Part shown: positions 23,031 to 31,491 of the stretch, in pieces
How the letters are laid out: every line of letters begins with the position of its first letter
Position numbering within the stretch: the first letter of the stretch is position 1
Source of the DNA: Nitrososphaerota archaeon
GTDB lineage: Archaea; Thermoproteota; Nitrososphaeria; Nitrososphaerales; Nitrosopumilaceae
Reading direction: 5' to 3'
DNA length: 44,314 nucleotides
NCBI GenBank assembly: GCA_027315065.1
Contig: DAHUYT010000015.1
Location: forward strand, 1 to 44,314
The notes under the pieces: generated by a model
Database searches by the model: none
Seen by the model: the letters and a program-made list of their open reading frames with translations, nothing else
Told to the model about the DNA's origin: nothing
Made by a program: the position numbers and the translations under genes

Positions 23031-25172
23031 ATGAGTGAAATTACATTAAAAGTTGCGGAGGCATCTCAACGACATGTAGGCAAAGGCATTGCCGTAATTG
23101 ATCCCAAAGTTGTTGAAGACAATAATTGGGAAACTGGTAATATCTTAGAACTAGTAGGAAATAGGAAAAGCCACACAAAGCTGTGGCCTGGTTCTGCTGA
23201 ACAATATGGGACTGGAATAATAAAGATAGATGGAATTACAAGACAAAACATTGGCGCCGGAATAGGCGAGAAAATTTCTGTAAAAAGAGTTGATGCACAG
23301 AAAGCCAAACAAGTAACAGTATCTCCAATTGAAAAACTCAGTGCCGAAGGCTTGCAAGAATATATGCAGGCAAACTACATTGGTCACGTACTAACTATTG
23401 GCGATACTCTTATAGTAACCACACAACTTGGTGGGAAAACCCAGCTTGTGATAACAAGTACTATGCCATCTGGAAAACCCATTGTGATCACAGAGGAAAC
23501 TGAATTCAAACTGGGATCAATGACTAAAGCCATTGATAACTCAGTACCTAGAATTACATATGATGACCTAGGAGGCCTCAAAAATGAGGTACAAAAGATA
23601 CGTGAAATGGTAGAACTTCCTATGCGACATCCGGAACTATTTGAGAAGATTGGAGTTGAGGCGCCAAAGGGCGTCCTGCTTTATGGACCCCCAGGCACTG
23701 GAAAGACGCTGCTAGCAAAGGCGGTGGCAGGTGAGACCAACTCTCACTTTATCTCAATCAGCGGTCCTGAAATAATAGGTAAATTTTATGGTGAGAGCGA
23801 GGAAAGACTACGTGAACTATTCAAACAGGCAGAAGAAAACACGCCAAGCATAATTTTCATAGATGAAGTTGATTCGATTGCTCCAAAGCGAGAGGAAGTA
23901 ACCGGAGAGGTAGAAAAAAGAGTGGTATCTCAGTTGTTGACATTAATGGACGGAATGAAATCGCGGGGAAAAGTTGTAGTAATTGCTGCCACCAACAGAC
24001 CGGATTCGATTGATCCTGCGCTTAGAAGACCTGGAAGATTTGATCGTGAAATTGAGATAGGAATACCAGATGCAACTGGAAGAAAAGATATACTTGATAT
24101 CCATACGCGAGGAATGCCACTTGAAGATAAAGTCAACTTGGAACAAATCGCAAGGGTGACACATGGATTTGTTGGAGCAGACCTTGAGATTCTTGCAAAA
24201 GAAGCCGCAATGAGGTCCTTGCGAAGAATATTACCTGATATTGATTTAGAGGAAGAAAAGATTCCTGCAGAAGTTTTACAAAAGATTGTGATTACTGAGA
24301 GCGATTTTAAAGATGCTCTAAAAGAAGTAAGGCCATCTGCACTAAGGGAAGTTCTAGTTCAAGTTCCTAATGTTACATGGGAGGATGTTGGCGGGCTGGA
24401 ATCATTAAAGGATGAACTTTACGAGGCAGTAGAATGGCCTTTGAAACACAAAGAGGCATTTGAATACACGGATGTTAAAACACCAAAAGGCATTCTGCTT
24501 TATGGACCCCCAGGCACTGGAAAGACGCTCATTGCAAAGGCAGTAGCACATACCGCAGAATCTAATTTCATAAGCATCAAGGGACCCGAATTACTCTCAA
24601 AATGGGTTGGAGAATCAGAAAAAGGCATACGTGAAATCTTCAGAAAAGCGCGCCAGGCTGCTCCGTGCATAATATTTCTCGATGAGATGGATTCTCTAGC
24701 ACCAAGCAGAAGCTCTGGCAGCTCAGACTCACATGTTACGGAAAGAATAGTCTCTCAGCTCTTGACAGAGATTGACGGTCTTGAAGAACTACACAATGTA
24801 TTAGTGATTGGGGCTACTAACAGAGTAGACTTGATAGACAGTGCATTGCTAAGGCCCGGTAGATTCGACAGGATATTGGAAGTGCCGTTACCAGACTCAA
24901 AAGGACGTGAACACATCTTTAAGATACACACCAAAAACAAGCCGCTTGTAAATGATGTGGACATTGCAAAACTTGTAGAGCTGGCTGATGGGTTCAGCGG
25001 TGCAGAAATTGAGAGTGTATGCAACAGAGCAGCCATGAGCGCAATAAGGAGATACGTCAACAAAGGAGAAAAATCTGTCAAATCGATAAAGATAACTCAG
25101 GAAGACCTTGAAAATGCAATTGAAAAATTACGACCAGGAAAGGTTACGCCGCGACAAGCTGTTACATTATAG
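23031..25172 (+). CDS. cdc48: Cdc48/VAT (p97) AAA+ ATPase
   Basis: A protein unfoldase that feeds substrates to the archaeal proteasome. The N-domain (about 1-180, double-psi barrel plus a second subdomain) is followed by two AAA+ rings. D1 has Walker A GPPGTGKT (about 219) and Walker [12 protein letters not shown]2 has Walker A at about 492 and [10 protein letters not shown]. Arginine fingers follow as RRPGRFDRE and LRPGRFDR. The second-region-of-homology asparagines ([10 protein letters not shown] and [10 protein letters not shown]) are intact, so both rings should be active. The C-terminus lacks the extended eukaryotic adaptor tail. Operon with hsp20, followed 12 bases later by the radical SAM gene. 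Confidence 0.96.
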   Translation: MSEITLKVAEASQRHVGKGIAVIDPKVVEDNNWETGNILELVGNRKSHTKLWPGSAEQYGTGIIKIDGITRQNIGAGIGEKISVKRVDAQKAKQVTVSPIEKLSAEGLQEYMQANYIGHVLTIGDTLIVTTQLGGKTQLVITSTMPSGKPIVITEETEFKLGSMTKAIDNSVPRITYDDLGGLKNEVQKIREMVELPMRHPELFEKIGVEAPKGVLLYGPPGTGKTLLAKAVAGETNSHFISISGPEIIGKFYGESEERLRELFKQAEENTPSIIFIDEVDSIAPKREEVTGEVEKRVVSQLLTLMDGMKSRGKVVVIAATNRPDSIDPALRRPGRFDREIEIGIPDATGRKDILDIHTRGMPLEDKVNLEQIARVTHGFVGADLEILAKEAAMRSLRRILPDIDLEEEKIPAEVLQKIVITESDFKDALKEVRPSALREVLVQVPNVTWEDVGGLESLKDELYEAVEWPLKHKEAFEYTDVKTPKGILLYGPPGTGKTLIAKAVAHTAESNFISIKGPELLSKWVGESEKGIREIFRKARQAAPCIIFLDEMDSLAPSRSSGSSDSHVTERIVSQLLTEIDGLEELHNVLVIGATNRVDLIDSALLRPGRFDRILEVPLPDSKGREHIFKIHTKNKPLVNDVDIAKLVELADGFSGAEIESVCNRAAMSAIRRYVNKGEKSVKSIKITQEDLENAIEKLRPGKVTPRQAVTL

Positions 25173-25184
25173 CTTATATGATTA

Positions 25185-27320
25185 ATGGGGGTTATACCAA
25201 TAACGACAAAAGAAGCAGTCCTTTATCAGAAACTACCTGATGATAAGGTAAGATGTACAGCATGCGCTAGGTATTGCGAAATTGGAAAAAACCAGATAGG
25301 TCTTTGCGGTATAAGAGCAAACAACAACGGCAGACTCGATCTTTTGGCATATGGCAAAGTAATAACTGGTCATGTTGATCCAATCGAGAAAAAACCTGTA
25401 ATCCACTACAGACCGGGGTCTAGCATATTTTCTATTGCCACTACTGGCTGCAACTGGCTTTGTCAACCAAAAGGAACTAAAATCTTGTTGGCCGACGGTT
25501 CCAAGAAATCTATTGAAAGGATAACCCGTGGAGATAAGGTATGGTCATATAATGCTGAAGGTAATTTTGAAATAATTCCTAATGTTGTTACACATACTGG
25601 TTCAAGATTTGCAGAACTTTTGGAAGTGAGGTATGGAAGTAGAGGACACGGAAAGCTATACCTCACACGAGAGCATCCGGTATTTACAACCAATGGATGG
25701 AAAACCGCAGAAACATTGGAAACAGGTGATCAAATTCTCAAGGTTTGGTACCAAAATACCAAAGTTTGGAAGAGAAAAAGATTGAACTCAATTCAAGAAT
25801 CTGAATTCTCATGTAAGAATTGTGATCAAGTAATTGTAGGTATTGATGAATGGAATCGACATCGGGGAATCTGTTACTTGAAGGAATATGAAATGTCAAA
25901 AGAAATGCGAACAAAGCATAGCGTTAGAATGAAAACTAATAATCCGATGTACGATCCTATTATAGCAAAAAAAGCGCATGAAACAAGCAGAGCTAGATTC
26001 ATTGAAGATCCTTCTCATGGCTGGCACAAAAATGCCGACAGATTACAAAAATGGCTTCACAAACATCCATCAGAATCTCAAAAATTGCTCTATGATCTTC
26101 TTAATCGAATGAGCATAAAATATGAAAAAGAATATAGAATTAAATTAGAGAAATACACCGAAGACTCGAAAAGTTTCTACATAGCAGATGCTGCGATAAT
26201 AGAAGCCAAAATCGATATTGAAATTGATGGATGGTGGCACTATAATTCTGAAAAAATTCAACAATCTGATAAAATTAGAAACAAGGTCTTGGCTGCAAAT
26301 GGATGGAAAACCATACGGATTTCTGACAGACAAATATCCAGTCATCCTGATGAAGTTGAGACTCTTATTCTAGAATATGTTTCACCTTTAGTAAGAAAAA
26401 ACAAAAGAACTTGGATGGACGTTAAACAAGTAAAATCCACAGGCAAGACCACCCAAGTATTTAGTTTTGAATGTATTCCAAACCATAATTATGTAGGAGA
26501 TGACATATTGTTGCACAATTGCAAATATTGCCAGAACTATGATATCAGCCAGCGAAGAAAGATCGAGGGATCTGATATGACCCCAGAAGAGGTAGTAAGT
26601 TCAGCCATAAGATCAGGCTCTCAAGGAATTGCTTACACATACAATCAACCATCCATATTCATCGAGTTTGCAAGAGATTGCGGAGTTATTGCAAGAAAAA
26701 ACGGACTATTCAACATCTTTGTATCAAATGGATACGACACCCCAGAAACTGTAAAGATGATGGATGAGTTCCTTGATTGTATAACGATAGACTTTAAGGG
26801 AAACGCAGAACCGCAATTTACACGGAGATACATTGGAGTTCCAGATCCACAACCCATCTTTGATACTCTCAAGGAAATAAGAGACAAGACCAAGATTCAT
26901 GTGGAGATAACTGACTTGGTGGTTCCTCAAGTAGGTGATAACTTGGAACATGCAACTAAACTTTGCAAGTTTGTATATGATGAATTTGGACCTAACATGC
27001 CAATTCACTTTCTAAGATTTCATCCAGATTACAAAATGATGGAATTTGAATCGACGCCAATTAAAACACTTGAAAAACACTATGAAATAGCTAGAAAAGA
27101 GGGTCTCAACTACGCCTATCTAGGAAACGTTCCGGGACATCCTCTTGAACATACATACTGCCCAGAATGCAAAAAAATTGTGGTAAAAAGATATGGATTT
27201 GATATTCAAGGGTGGTATCTTGACGATAACAATAACTGTAAATTCTGTGGTAACAAAATACCAATAGAAGGAAAGCTAGCAGAAAACTACAGGCAAAACA
27301 GACTTCAATTTGTATTCTAG
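25185..27320 (+). CDS. AmmeMemoRadiSam-type radical SAM enzyme interrupted by an intein
   Basis: The host protein (358 residues after splicing) is a PflA-like radical SAM enzyme. The N-terminus holds a Cys-rich CTACARYCEIGKNQIGLCGIR (about 24-44). The mature [4Fe-4S] motif would read GCNWLCKYCQN. C-terminal elements include PSIFIEFARDCG, YDTPETVKMMDEFLD and a zinc-like CPECKK...CKFCGNK pair. In archaea such genes accompany Memo and AMMECR1-like partners; the reaction is not established. An in-frame 353-residue intein (25461-26519) splits the motif just before the second cluster Cys, so enzyme activity should need splicing. The gene follows cdc48 by 12 bases. Confidence 0.9.
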   Translation: MGVIPITTKEAVLYQKLPDDKVRCTACARYCEIGKNQIGLCGIRANNNGRLDLLAYGKVITGHVDPIEKKPVIHYRPGSSIFSIATTGCNWLCQPKGTKILLADGSKKSIERITRGDKVWSYNAEGNFEIIPNVVTHTGSRFAELLEVRYGSRGHGKLYLTREHPVFTTNGWKTAETLETGDQILKVWYQNTKVWKRKRLNSIQESEFSCKNCDQVIVGIDEWNRHRGICYLKEYEMSKEMRTKHSVRMKTNNPMYDPIIAKKAHETSRARFIEDPSHGWHKNADRLQKWLHKHPSESQKLLYDLLNRMSIKYEKEYRIKLEKYTEDSKSFYIADAAIIEAKIDIEIDGWWHYNSEKIQQSDKIRNKVLAANGWKTIRISDRQISSHPDEVETLILEYVSPLVRKNKRTWMDVKQVKSTGKTTQVFSFECIPNHNYVGDDILLHNCKYCQNYDISQRRKIEGSDMTPEEVVSSAIRSGSQGIAYTYNQPSIFIEFARDCGVIARKNGLFNIFVSNGYDTPETVKMMDEFLDCITIDFKGNAEPQFTRRYIGVPDPQPIFDTLKEIRDKTKIHVEITDLVVPQVGDNLEHATKLCKFVYDEFGPNMPIHFLRFHPDYKMMEFESTPIKTLEKHYEIARKEGLNYAYLGNVPGHPLEHTYCPECKKIVVKRYGFDIQGWYLDDNNNCKFCGNKIPIEGKLAENYRQNRLQFVF
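25461..26519 (+). mobile_element. Intein with C2HC finger and Vsr/DUF559-like nuclease
   Basis: Splicing blocks are complete. Block A begins at Cys1 (CQPKGTKILLADGSKKSIER), block B has T69-x2-H72 in LTREHPVFTTNGW, and block F is FSFECIPNHNYVGDDILLHN with the terminal His-Asn. It is followed by extein Cys (+1). The insert (about residues 105-300) has no LAGLIDADG or HNH motif. It holds a C2HC finger (C118, C121, H134, C138) and an NPMYD segment like NUMOD-type DNA-contact motifs. A nuclease-like domain follows: E222/E224, D243 (YIADAAI), IEIDGWWHY (D256, H260), D270 and RNKVLAANGWKTIRIS. This E-D-x-H-D layout resembles Vsr/DUF559 PD-(D/E)XK folds. Family placement is by eye. Confidence 0.85.
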
Positions 27321-27908
27321 ATTGCTACCGACCTAACAGGAGATCCTGTGGCATCCTTTAACTTGAGGGGCAACACTATCAACATAAAGTCAGTTCTTTG
27401 AATTTTGTCAAGATTGCAGAGATTTTCTAAAATCAAGATTCCACTTTTCAATAGTACATGGTACTTTGCCGCACTTGCTGAAAGCCCTGGGTTTTTGGTG
27501 AAATAATCTTTTCTTGCCAGATTTCTTGACCAGCCTGTACTAAAGACTACGGCTGAATTAGGGTGGTATCTTGCCATTTTTTGCTTCAAAACTGACTATA
27601 TCACTTCTAGTGATTGGCATGTCGGGACCCTTTCTTATATTGCACAAAATAGCACCAGTGATCAATCTGTTGAGAGGAATTCTGTCTATCTTGATTCCAT
27701 TTTCTATGAAATGATACGGTGCATCAAGGTGGGTTCCAGAGTGTGAGCTTAAAAAAATCAGCTCAAGATTATATCCGTCAGATTTTTTGTCTGCCCACAA
27801 AATGAATTGGGGACGAGGAGAACCTGGAAAACTTGGAAGCTTGTTTGAAATCTCAAGTGTAAGGTCAATTGGATCCACAATGTTAAGTTGGAATCGGTGA
27901 TAAATCAA
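27317..27908 (-). pseudogene. Cyclase/kynurenine formamidase-like gene, frameshifted and internally deleted
   Basis: The 5' part (27908-27558) encodes a cyclase-family protein with the metal-binding HSGTHLDAPYHF motif. It stops at a TAA directly after the codons for KIPP. Skipping one base (T at 27560) rejoins it with NSAVVFSTGWSRN in the next frame, which continues to 27317 and ends LIVLPLKLKDATGSPVRSVAI, the typical C-terminus. The second half also lacks the about 30 residues normally found between PGLSxxAA and the LLKSGI...EN strand (VGIDT...H region). Two lesions make a dead gene most likely. A +1 shift at CCC-TAA, or a sequencing indel, cannot be excluded. The 3' end overlaps the radical SAM stop by four bases. 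Confidence 0.75.
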
Positions 27909-27958
27909 TTTTGATGTTCATAACCAAAAGTTAAATATTGTGAATAGGGAATTATCTC

Positions 27959-28216
27959 ATGCCCACTACTTACATACTGATAAACTCTGATCTAGGCTCG
28001 GATGTCGAGATAATTCAGAAAATCAAGGAAATACTGAACAAAGAAAGCGGTATAAAATATGAAGTTCAGGGAGTCTATGGCGTTTATGATATTATAATCA
28101 AGATCACAGCTGATTCAATGGATCATTTGAGGGATATCATTACCAACAACATAAGAAAGATAGACAAAGTCTACTCCACCCTGACAATGATGGTAATAGA
28201 AGAGCAAGAAAAGTAG
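27959..28216 (+). CDS. Stand-alone Lrp/AsnC ligand-binding (RAM) domain protein
   Basis: Eighty-five residues forming one alpha-beta RAM domain without a DNA-binding part: TTYILINSDLGSDVEIIQKIKEI, then VQGVYGVYDIIIKITADSMDHLRDIITNNIRKIDKVYSTLTMMVIE. Such single-domain members assemble with full Lrp proteins or act as small-molecule sensors. A box GTTAAATATTG (27929-27939) lies 26 bases before the ATG, so the mRNA is probably leaderless. It ends directly against the aminotransferase stop. Confidence 0.88.
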   Translation: MPTTYILINSDLGSDVEIIQKIKEILNKESGIKYEVQGVYGVYDIIIKITADSMDHLRDIITNNIRKIDKVYSTLTMMVIEEQEK

Positions 28217-29365
28217 CTAATTTCTTCTTAATGCATCGATTACTTGTAAAATCTCTGATTCCGTGTTAAAAAAGTGTGGCGAAGCCCTAATTATTTTCTT
28301 GGAAAATATCTCTCGCACGGCAAGTATCATGTTTTCCTTTTCCAGTCTTTTGACTATTAACTCGGAATTCTGGTCTTTAATGGCAAACGAAACTATGCTT
28401 GTTCTTTTTCTATCTTCATGGGGACCAAACAAGATCACATCATGCATCTTTGATAATTCTTCGCGCATCAAGTTTGCAAGTTTAATATTTTGATTCCTTA
28501 TCTTTTCAATTCCTGTCTTGAGAAGAAAATTTACCGACGCCTCAAGCCCAGCAGCTCCTACCCAGTTACGGAATCCAGCCTGAAACCTTGCAGGCATTTC
28601 TTTGTAAATTATTTTGTTATCGTGAAAAATTGCAGATTCACCACCTATCTGTAATGGTTCTATCAATTCACATGATTCTTTTTTACAGAAGAATATTCCC
28701 ATACCCATTGGACCACATAGCCACTTTGAACCGTTAAAGGACATAAAATCACATTTTATCTTGTTTACATCAACATCGTTGATGCATCCAACTGTCTGCG
28801 CAGCGTCAATAAAATAAGGTATGCTCTTCTGTGCAAGATAATCGCCTATCTCCTCTACTGGAAGAATTGCTCCAGTGTTAAACAGGGCATGGCTTAGAAC
28901 AACAAGTTGGGTATTTTCATCAATCATCTTTTTTAACGAATCAAACTGGAAATATCCGGTTTCATCAATAGCTATCTCTCTTAACCCTATTTTCTGACCC
29001 GTCCTTACCCAAGGATAATAATTTGCAGGATGTTCATGACTTGAACCACGTGTTATGATATTAGAGGCTGACCTAAATTTCATACCACCAGCTACAAAGT
29101 TTATTCCGTCAGTTACGCTTTGTGTTAAGATCACTTCTTCCTGTTTACACTTGATTAATTGGGAAATTGCTTTACGTAGATTGCCAAGTCGCTCTTTCAC
29201 GTAATTATCTGATAACTCAGAATCAGGACCATACTCGTTATACTTTATCAGAAAATCATTCATTGCCTGTATGCTTGTATTTGGCATTCTAGCCGTAGAT
29301 GCGTTATTCAGGTAGATTCTTTCCATATGGGGAAATTCTTGTGAAAAATTGGAATTCAAGTTCAT
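28217..29365 (-). CDS. Class V aminotransferase (cysteine desulfurase-like)
   Basis: A PLP-dependent fold type I enzyme, 382 residues. It has YLNNASTARMP near the N-terminus, the TQSVTDGINFVAGG cofactor loop, RGSSHEHPANYYPW, the PLP-stacking region YFIDAAQTVGC, and the Schiff-base lysine in SFNGSKWLCGPMG. The overall pattern is close to the SufS/selenocysteine lyase/isopenicillin-N epimerase-like group. I do not see a canonical catalytic Cys loop near the C-terminus, so a desulfurase role is uncertain. The 5' end overlaps the open frame of the divergent gene, but not its preferred start. Confidence 0.85.
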   Translation of the reverse strand: MNLNSNFSQEFPHMERIYLNNASTARMPNTSIQAMNDFLIKYNEYGPDSELSDNYVKERLGNLRKAISQLIKCKQEEVILTQSVTDGINFVAGGMKFRSASNIITRGSSHEHPANYYPWVRTGQKIGLREIAIDETGYFQFDSLKKMIDENTQLVVLSHALFNTGAILPVEEIGDYLAQKSIPYFIDAAQTVGCINDVDVNKIKCDFMSFNGSKWLCGPMGMGIFFCKKESCELIEPLQIGGESAIFHDNKIIYKEMPARFQAGFRNWVGAAGLEASVNFLLKTGIEKIRNQNIKLANLMREELSKMHDVILFGPHEDRKRTSIVSFAIKDQNSELIVKRLEKENMILAVREIFSKKIIRASPHFFNTESEILQVIDALRRN

Positions 29366-29394
29366 TATTATATTACAATTTTGTATCTACTGTG

Positions 29395-30009
29395 TTGTTT
29401 AAAAATCATGATGATGAATCTAAGAATTTAATTCCAAAATTAGAAGACATTCTTTCACAAGTACAGATTAACTCTATTTTGTATTCTGATCCTTTTGTAA
29501 AAGCAGGTTTTATATCAAAACTTGTTGGTGAGGTAAAAACTAACGTACTGTACTTGGATCTTGATTTGTTATATAGTGGGTATGTTGCATCATGCACTAT
29601 TCCTTCACAAGACAATCTCACTTTGTATCAGCCTTCTAAAGATACAATTTGTGACATACTGATAGAAATACTGGTCAAGGCAAGTACATCCCAAGTACTG
29701 GTTGTAATAGATTCAATCAATGGTCTTTTCAACATGCTACATCACAAAAAAGATGTTGGAAAGGTGGTAGCTTCAATCATTGTGTTGCTTGCAAGCATTA
29801 CTCGCACCACCAAGTCCTATATTGTCATATCGAGCATGGCAAGATACAAGAAAGATGAGGGTTGGGTTTTGTCACCAACCGGAAAACGATTCATTGAGAC
29901 AAAAAATAGCAAGAAAATCCTGCTTGAACAAGTAAAAGAAGGAATTATTGTGAATCTCTTAGGTGATTCAAGTAAGCTACTGCTTCCAGCAAGCTCTATT
30001 CTGATCTAG
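29395..30009 (+). CDS. RecA-like protein with degenerate P-loop, unknown function
   Basis: About 204 residues from TTG 29395 (or GTG 29392). A box TTATTATATTA (about 29364-29374) lies 26 bases upstream. The longer frame from 29299 would overlap the aminotransferase gene and is unlikely. The order of strands and the Walker B-like VLVVIDSINGLFN, then a sensor-like YIVISSMARY, resemble RadA/RadB-type RecA folds. Where the P-loop should be, the sequence reads NSILYSDPFVKAGFISKLV, with no GxxxxGK[ST]. It is therefore read as a non-hydrolysing RecA-fold relative. The partner is unknown. Confidence 0.6.
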   Translation: MFKNHDDESKNLIPKLEDILSQVQINSILYSDPFVKAGFISKLVGEVKTNVLYLDLDLLYSGYVASCTIPSQDNLTLYQPSKDTICDILIEILVKASTSQVLVVIDSINGLFNMLHHKKDVGKVVASIIVLLASITRTTKSYIVISSMARYKKDEGWVLSPTGKRFIETKNSKKILLEQVKEGIIVNLLGDSSKLLLPASSILI

Positions 30010-30281
30010 TCCAGCCTCTTAATTATGTGATATCCAAACTGAGTTTTTACAATATCTGAAATCTGTCCCTTTTCTAAGGCAAATGCAGCTTTTTCAAATT
30101 CCTTTACCATGGAACCTCTCCCAAAAAGGCCCAGATCCCCACCTCTTTTCTTTGAAACATCGATTGAATATTGTTGGGCAAGATTTACAAAACTTTCCCC
30201 CTTTGATAATTTCGTTTTGATCTCTTGGGCAACACTCAATTTTTCTACCAATATATGTGAACAATGAATTTTGCTTACCAT
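30006..30281 (-). CDS. Parvulin-type peptidyl-prolyl isomerase
   Basis: Ninety-one residues consisting of one rotamase domain: IHCSHILVEKLSVAQEIKTKL, FVNLAQQYSIDVSKKRGGDLGLFGRGSMVKEFEKAAFAL, and the C-terminal VKTQFGYHIIKRLD. It accelerates cis-trans isomerisation at prolyl bonds. The catalytic His pair (HCSHI and YHII) is present. There is no signal peptide or anchor. Free-standing parvulins of this size are typical of thaumarchaea (for example CsPinA of Cenarchaeum and NmPin of Nitrosopumilus). TATA-like TTTTATAAT lies about 26 bases upstream on its strand (30301-30309). The stop overlaps that of the converging gene by four bases. Confidence 0.93.
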   Translation of the reverse strand: MVSKIHCSHILVEKLSVAQEIKTKLSKGESFVNLAQQYSIDVSKKRGGDLGLFGRGSMVKEFEKAAFALEKGQISDIVKTQFGYHIIKRLD

Positions 30282-30333
30282 ATTACAGATTGTGTTGACA
30301 AATTATAAAAAAACGTCGGTCCAAAAATAGGTC

Positions 30334-30357
30334 CTTATTCTAATTTTTTAGAATAAG
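30334..30357. promoter_or_regulatory. Perfect 10-bp hairpin between parvulin and ferredoxin
   Basis: CTTATTCTAA, TTTT, TTAGAATAAG: a perfect 10-base stem with a four-base loop, placed between two divergent genes. The stem is too A/T-rich for a strong RNA terminator and no gene ends here, so a regulator-binding dyad is more likely. Confidence 0.5.
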
Positions 30358-30374
30358 CCGATCGAATGCTAACA

Positions 30375-30404
30375 CCGTTATAAAATTTCTAAACGCCGTT
30401 ATAA
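30375..30404. repeat. Two CCGTTATAA direct repeats upstream of the ferredoxin promoter
   Basis: CCGTTATAA is at 30375-30383 and again at 30396-30404, exactly 21 bases apart (two helical turns), ending 20 bases before the TATA box at 30425. Spacing and position suit a dimeric or tandem regulator. Confidence 0.45.
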
Positions 30405-30424
30405 CATTGATTTTTTCAGCAAGT

Positions 30425-30434
30425 TATATTAAGA
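30425..30434 (+). promoter_or_regulatory. TATA-like box for the ferredoxin gene
   Basis: TTATATTAAG is centred 26 bases before ATG 30455. The longer frame from 30407 would place the box inside the gene, so the shorter start is used. Confidence 0.6.
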
Positions 30435-30454
30435 TCTATTTGCGAAATACATCC

Positions 30455-30754
30455 ATGCCAGTTGGAATTATTCCAGATATCGGCGAACAAATGTGCATAG
30501 GATGTGCACTCTGCGTAGAGATTTGTACATCACTAGGCCCAGACGTATTAAGAGTAAAACCAGTAGAAGGCTGGAAGAGAGGTAAAGCATTTGTATTTTA
30601 TCCAGAGAGATGCATCTCAGACGGTGCATGCATCGGCGTTTGCCCAACAAAGGCAATCTTCTGGATGAGACCAATGGACTTTACTCCAGGACAACCAGTA
30701 CCACTGTACAGAAACTCTGTATTCGTCAAAGGTTGGACTGAACTAGCCGAATAG
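30455..30754 (+). CDS. Ferredoxin-like protein, one CxxD-type cluster
   Basis: Ninety-nine residues with two iron-sulfur motifs. The first is C-x2-C-x2-C-x3-C (CIGCALCVEIC). The second reads C-x2-D-x2-C-x3-CP (CISDGACIGVCP), with Asp in the second ligand place. Such an Asp occurs in Pyrococcus furiosus ferredoxin and often allows a labile [3Fe-4S]/[4Fe-4S] cluster. A 20-residue insert (TSLGPDVLRVKPVEGWKRGKAF) separates them, and a 30-residue C-terminal tail follows. It is a soluble electron carrier or a subunit of an unseen oxidoreductase. Strong promoter-type sequences lie upstream. Confidence 0.88.
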   Translation: MPVGIIPDIGEQMCIGCALCVEICTSLGPDVLRVKPVEGWKRGKAFVFYPERCISDGACIGVCPTKAIFWMRPMDFTPGQPVPLYRNSVFVKGWTELAE

Positions 30755-30800
30755 GTTCAACATTAACTCCTTTTTATTATTCTTACCCTAACCTTCGGTT

Positions 30801-30811
30801 TCTAAATATAT
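30801..30811 (+). promoter_or_regulatory. TATA-like box for the phosphatase gene
   Basis: TCTAAATATAT is centred 28 bases before the ATG at 30834, which is preferred over the earlier in-frame start at 30810. Confidence 0.5.
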
Positions 30812-30833
30812 GGAATGTAATAATTCTCTAGCA

Positions 30834-31328
30834 ATGAGCAAACCCGGTAATCTCTGGAGAAAGATGCACGGTAAAATTACAAGGAAACCTACTAACTTTA
30901 GTTGGCTGCTAAACAACAAACTTGCAGGCAGTGGAATGCCAACTACACATTCAGAAATTGACTGGGTAGTAAAGCAGGGAGTCAAGTCAATAGTTACAAT
31001 GACGGAGGAGTCTTTGCCGGATTCGTGGGTAAAGGATGTAAAGTATCTGCATGTACCAACAGAAGATTTTTCTGCTCCTGATATGGAACAGATTGATCAA
31101 GCAGTAAAATTCATTCATGAAAGAATCCAAGATAATGAGCCCGTCATGGTTCACTGCGCAGCTGGAATAGGAAGAACTGGCACCATTCTTGCATGTTATC
31201 TTGTAAAGTATCACGAATCATCTGCAAGGGATGCCATAGAAAAAGTGCGAAAAGAAAGACCCGGTTCGATACAATCCGAATCTCAGGAATTAGCAATTAG
31301 CTTGTATTACAAGCATATTCACAACTAA
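30834..31328 (+). CDS. Dual-specificity/tyrosine phosphatase-like protein
   Basis: About 164 residues from ATG 30834. The signature VHCAAGIGRTGT holds the catalytic Cys and Arg of the HCx5R loop (Cys near residue 108), and the general-acid Asp is probably in VPTEDFSAPD. The N-terminal LLNNKLAGSGMP and VKQGVKSIVTMTEESLP are typical of compact archaeal dual-specificity phosphatases (PTP-loop superfamily). It could dephosphorylate proteins, nucleotides or phosphosugars. The frame is open from 30810, but the TATA box at 30801 supports the shorter form. Confidence 0.88.
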   Translation: MSKPGNLWRKMHGKITRKPTNFSWLLNNKLAGSGMPTTHSEIDWVVKQGVKSIVTMTEESLPDSWVKDVKYLHVPTEDFSAPDMEQIDQAVKFIHERIQDNEPVMVHCAAGIGRTGTILACYLVKYHESSARDAIEKVRKERPGSIQSESQELAISLYYKHIHN

Positions 31329-31491
31329 GTTCTATTATGTCTTTAATAGTTGAGATAACTCAGCTTCCATCCAAGTTATTTTGTAATAACTGTGTCTATG
31401 TCATATCTCATGGGTCATCAACATCAAATAATGTTACTAGTTTAAAAAAAGATATTTGCAGATTATCTCAACAGCGAGGAGGTAACAGGAC

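Noticed and set aside
23031-25172. Intein or second gene within Cdc48
   Set aside because: The two AAA+ domains are contiguous with no inserted segment.
29299-29394. Longer N-terminus for the RecA-like protein
   Set aside because: It would overlap the aminotransferase coding region by about 70 bases, and the TATA box at about 29364-29374 fits the start at 29392 or 29395.
30334-30357. Intrinsic transcription terminator
   Set aside because: No gene ends here; the hairpin lies between two divergent promoters and its stem is A/T-rich.
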